Below, one piece after another: positions 32,305-33,479 of a DNA stretch of 33,479 nucleotides (positions are counted from its first letter, which is position 1; each line of letters begins with the position of its first letter). Origin of the DNA: Alphaproteobacteria bacterium (lineage in GTDB: Bacteria > Pseudomonadota > Alphaproteobacteria > Sphingomonadales > Sphingomonadaceae). Location: contig JAUIIG010000032.1 of the NCBI GenBank assembly GCA_030431875.1, forward strand, positions 1-33,479, in the 5' to 3' direction. The translations under genes and the position numbers were made by a program. The notes under the pieces are model-generated. The model was not told the DNA's origin and searched no databases. It saw nothing but the letters and a program-made list of their open reading frames with translations.

Positions 32305-33303
32305 TTACAGCCCGTGATATTCCCGATACCATTCGACGAAGCGGGGAATGCCCTGCTGGATCGGCGTGGTCGGCTGGTAGCCCATGTCGCGGGTGATCGC
32401 GTCGATGTCGGCATAGGTGCGCACTACGTCGCCTGCCTGCATGGGCTGCCAGTCAATTTCGGCCTTCTGCCCGAGCGCGTCCTCCAGCACGGCGATGAAG
32501 TCGGTGAGCTTTTCCGACTGGTTGTTGCCGATGTTGTAGAGTGCGTGCGGCTTCACCGAACCACCGGCCTTCACTGCACCATCATCGGCAGGTGCCTTGT
32601 CGAGCACGGCCAGCACCCCGGCAACAATGTCGTCGATGAAGGTGAAATCACGCCACATCTCGCCCTGGTTGAACACCGGGATCGGCTGGCCCGTCAGGAT
32701 CTTGCTGGTGAAGATCCACATGGCCATGTCCGGCCGTCCCCATGGCCCGTAGACGGTGAAGAATCGCAGGCCCGTAAGCGGGATGCGGTAGAGGTGCGCA
32801 TAGCTTTCGCTCAGCAGCTCGTCCGCCCGCTTGGTGGCGGCATAAAGGCTGACGGGATGATCGGCGCGATCTTCCACCGAGAACGGCACCTTGTCATTGC
32901 CGCCGTAGACGCTGGAGGAGCTGGCATAGACCATGTGTTCCACCTGCCGGTGGCGCGCCAGTTCCAGCAGGTTGGCATGGCCGACGAGGTTGGACTGCAC
33001 ATAGGCCGCCGGGTTCTCCAGCGAATAACGCACTCCGGCCTGGGCACCGAGGTGGACGATCCGGTCCACCTGCACACCCTCAAGCGCCGCCTCGAGCGCC
33101 GCCATGTCGGCAAAGTCGAGCTTGTGGAAGCGGAAGCGCGAACCGCCGGCCTTGTCCAACCGCCCGAGCCGTGCGTGCTTCAATGTGGGGTCGTAATAAT
33201 CGTTGAGGTTGTCGACGCCGATCACGGAGTCGCCGCGCGCCAGCAGCCGTTCGGCCAGCGCCGCGCCGATAAACCCTGCCGCTCCGGTAACCAGAACCTG
33301 CAT
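32305..33303 (-). CDS. UDP-glucuronate 4-epimerase-like NAD-dependent epimerase
   Basis: SDR-family nucleotide-sugar epimerase of 332 residues. VTGAAGFIGAALAERLLARGDSVIGVDNLNDYYDP (GxxGxxG), HLGAQAGVRYSLENP, YASSSSVYGGNDKVPFS, and SLYAATKRADELLSESYAHLY (YxxxK) match the extended SDR fold. The YYDPTLKHARLG, FFTVYGPWGRPDMAMWIFTSKI and MWRDFTFIDDI segments are typical of UDP-glucuronate 4-epimerases. It would provide UDP-galacturonate for polysaccharide; it is not next to other sugar genes. ATG 33303 chosen, with GGGGG about 10 bases upstream. Confidence 0.9.
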   Translation of the reverse strand: MQVLVTGAAGFIGAALAERLLARGDSVIGVDNLNDYYDPTLKHARLGRLDKAGGSRFRFHKLDFADMAALEAALEGVQVDRIVHLGAQAGVRYSLENPAAYVQSNLVGHANLLELARHRQVEHMVYASSSSVYGGNDKVPFSVEDRADHPVSLYAATKRADELLSESYAHLYRIPLTGLRFFTVYGPWGRPDMAMWIFTSKILTGQPIPVFNQGEMWRDFTFIDDIVAGVLAVLDKAPADDGAVKAGGSVKPHALYNIGNNQSEKLTDFIAVLEDALGQKAEIDWQPMQAGDVVRTYADIDAITRDMGYQPTTPIQQGIPRFVEWYREYHGL

Positions 33304-33388
33304 TGGCGAAAAACCCCCGAAACCCGCGTCTTGAACGCTTGCCCTACTGGCAGTGCGCACAACATAGCGCAATGTCGTAAACTGCCGC

Positions 33389-33417
33389 TTGCCAGCACGA
33401 AGCACTACTCCTATAGG
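33389..33417 (+). promoter_or_regulatory. Promoter of the terminal tRNA gene
   Basis: TTGCCA (33389-33394) and TATAGG (33412-33417) lie 17 bases apart, predicting a start near 33424. A near-perfect 18-base palindrome, GCGGGGGTT/AACCCTCGC (33432-33449), would form a hairpin in the leader, 10 bases before the tRNA. Confidence 0.65.
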
Positions 33418-33459
33418 GCCGCCTCTGCCTCGCGGGGGTTAACCCTCGCAAGCACCGGT

Positions 33460-33479
33460 CGGGGAGTAGCTCAGCCTGG
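33460..33479 (+). tRNA. Start of a tRNA, probably tRNA-Pro (cut by the window end)
   Basis: The final 20 bases read as the acceptor strand CGGGGAG, the two-base link TA, and a D arm with CAGCCTGG. A 5' C and this D loop are typical of tRNA-Pro. The anticodon is outside the window, so the amino acid is an inference. Confidence 0.65.

Noticed and set aside
1-33479. CRISPR arrays, insertion sequences, prophage or integron features
   Set aside because: No regularly spaced repeats, transposase or integrase genes, or att-like duplications at the tRNAs were seen.

Overview
This is a GC-rich chromosomal segment from an alphaproteobacterium, most likely Sphingomonadales and probably Erythrobacteraceae. 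The inference rests on PEP-CTERM/XrtA regulators in an alphaproteobacterial setting, DUF2842, the zapA-6S RNA arrangement and the style of the protein families. It could not be checked by a search. The window is densely coded (about 35 genes, no gene-free stretch over 300 bases) and looks like ordinary core chromosome. I see no insertion sequence, prophage, integrase or CRISPR array.

Layout. 1-3347 (+): a 5'-truncated caspase-like protease with Sel1 repeats, panB, and a DUF475 membrane protein. 3328-9194 (-): a bile acid:sodium symporter-family transporter, then the PrsR/PrsK two-component pair and the TIGR03013-type sugar transferase of the PEP-CTERM/XrtA exopolysaccharide system. 9299-10269: two divergent small membrane proteins separated by a long perfect-looking hairpin. 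10279-12757 (-): an ArsR-like regulator followed by an SLC13/RCK-type permease. 12907-15185 (+): an acyltransferase-3 protein and a secreted protein of unknown function, with tRNA-Leu(CAA) on the other strand between them. 15236-16982 (-): efp, a conserved small protein and an inositol monophosphatase-family gene. 17099-19144: two small exported proteins (+) flanking thiE-ydcF (-).

19141-24953 (-) is a central-carbon cluster, tkt-gap-pgk-GNAT-class I aldolase, with a REP-like double hairpin between gap and pgk. 25146-27403 holds a short coiled-coil protein (ZauP-like) and zapA, then a 6S RNA whose promoter overlaps the end of zapA, a convergent phospholipid-methyltransferase-like gene, 5-formyltetrahydrofolate cyclo-ligase and a DUF2842 protein. 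tRNA-Asp(GTC) follows. 27604-31231 (-) is the branched-chain 2-oxoacid dehydrogenase operon (E1 alpha, E1 beta, E2), preceded by a well-formed promoter carrying a 14-bp palindrome between its -35 and -10 boxes. 31318-33303 (-) holds thyA and a UDP-glucuronate 4-epimerase-like gene. The window ends inside a tRNA, probably tRNA-Pro, with its own promoter.

The genes work mainly in central carbon flow (tkt, gap, pgk, aldolase), cofactor supply (panB, thiE, folate cyclo-ligase, thyA), branched-chain amino acid breakdown, cell division (zapA) and envelope polysaccharide (PrsK/PrsR, sugar transferase, epimerase). I did not find a clear new multi-gene system. The observations most worth following are regulatory: the operator-in-promoter of the bkd operon, the 6S RNA promoter embedded in zapA, the PEP-CTERM-box-like palindrome upstream of the sugar transferase, the DnaA box upstream of the zauP/zapA pair, and leader hairpins before all three tRNAs.
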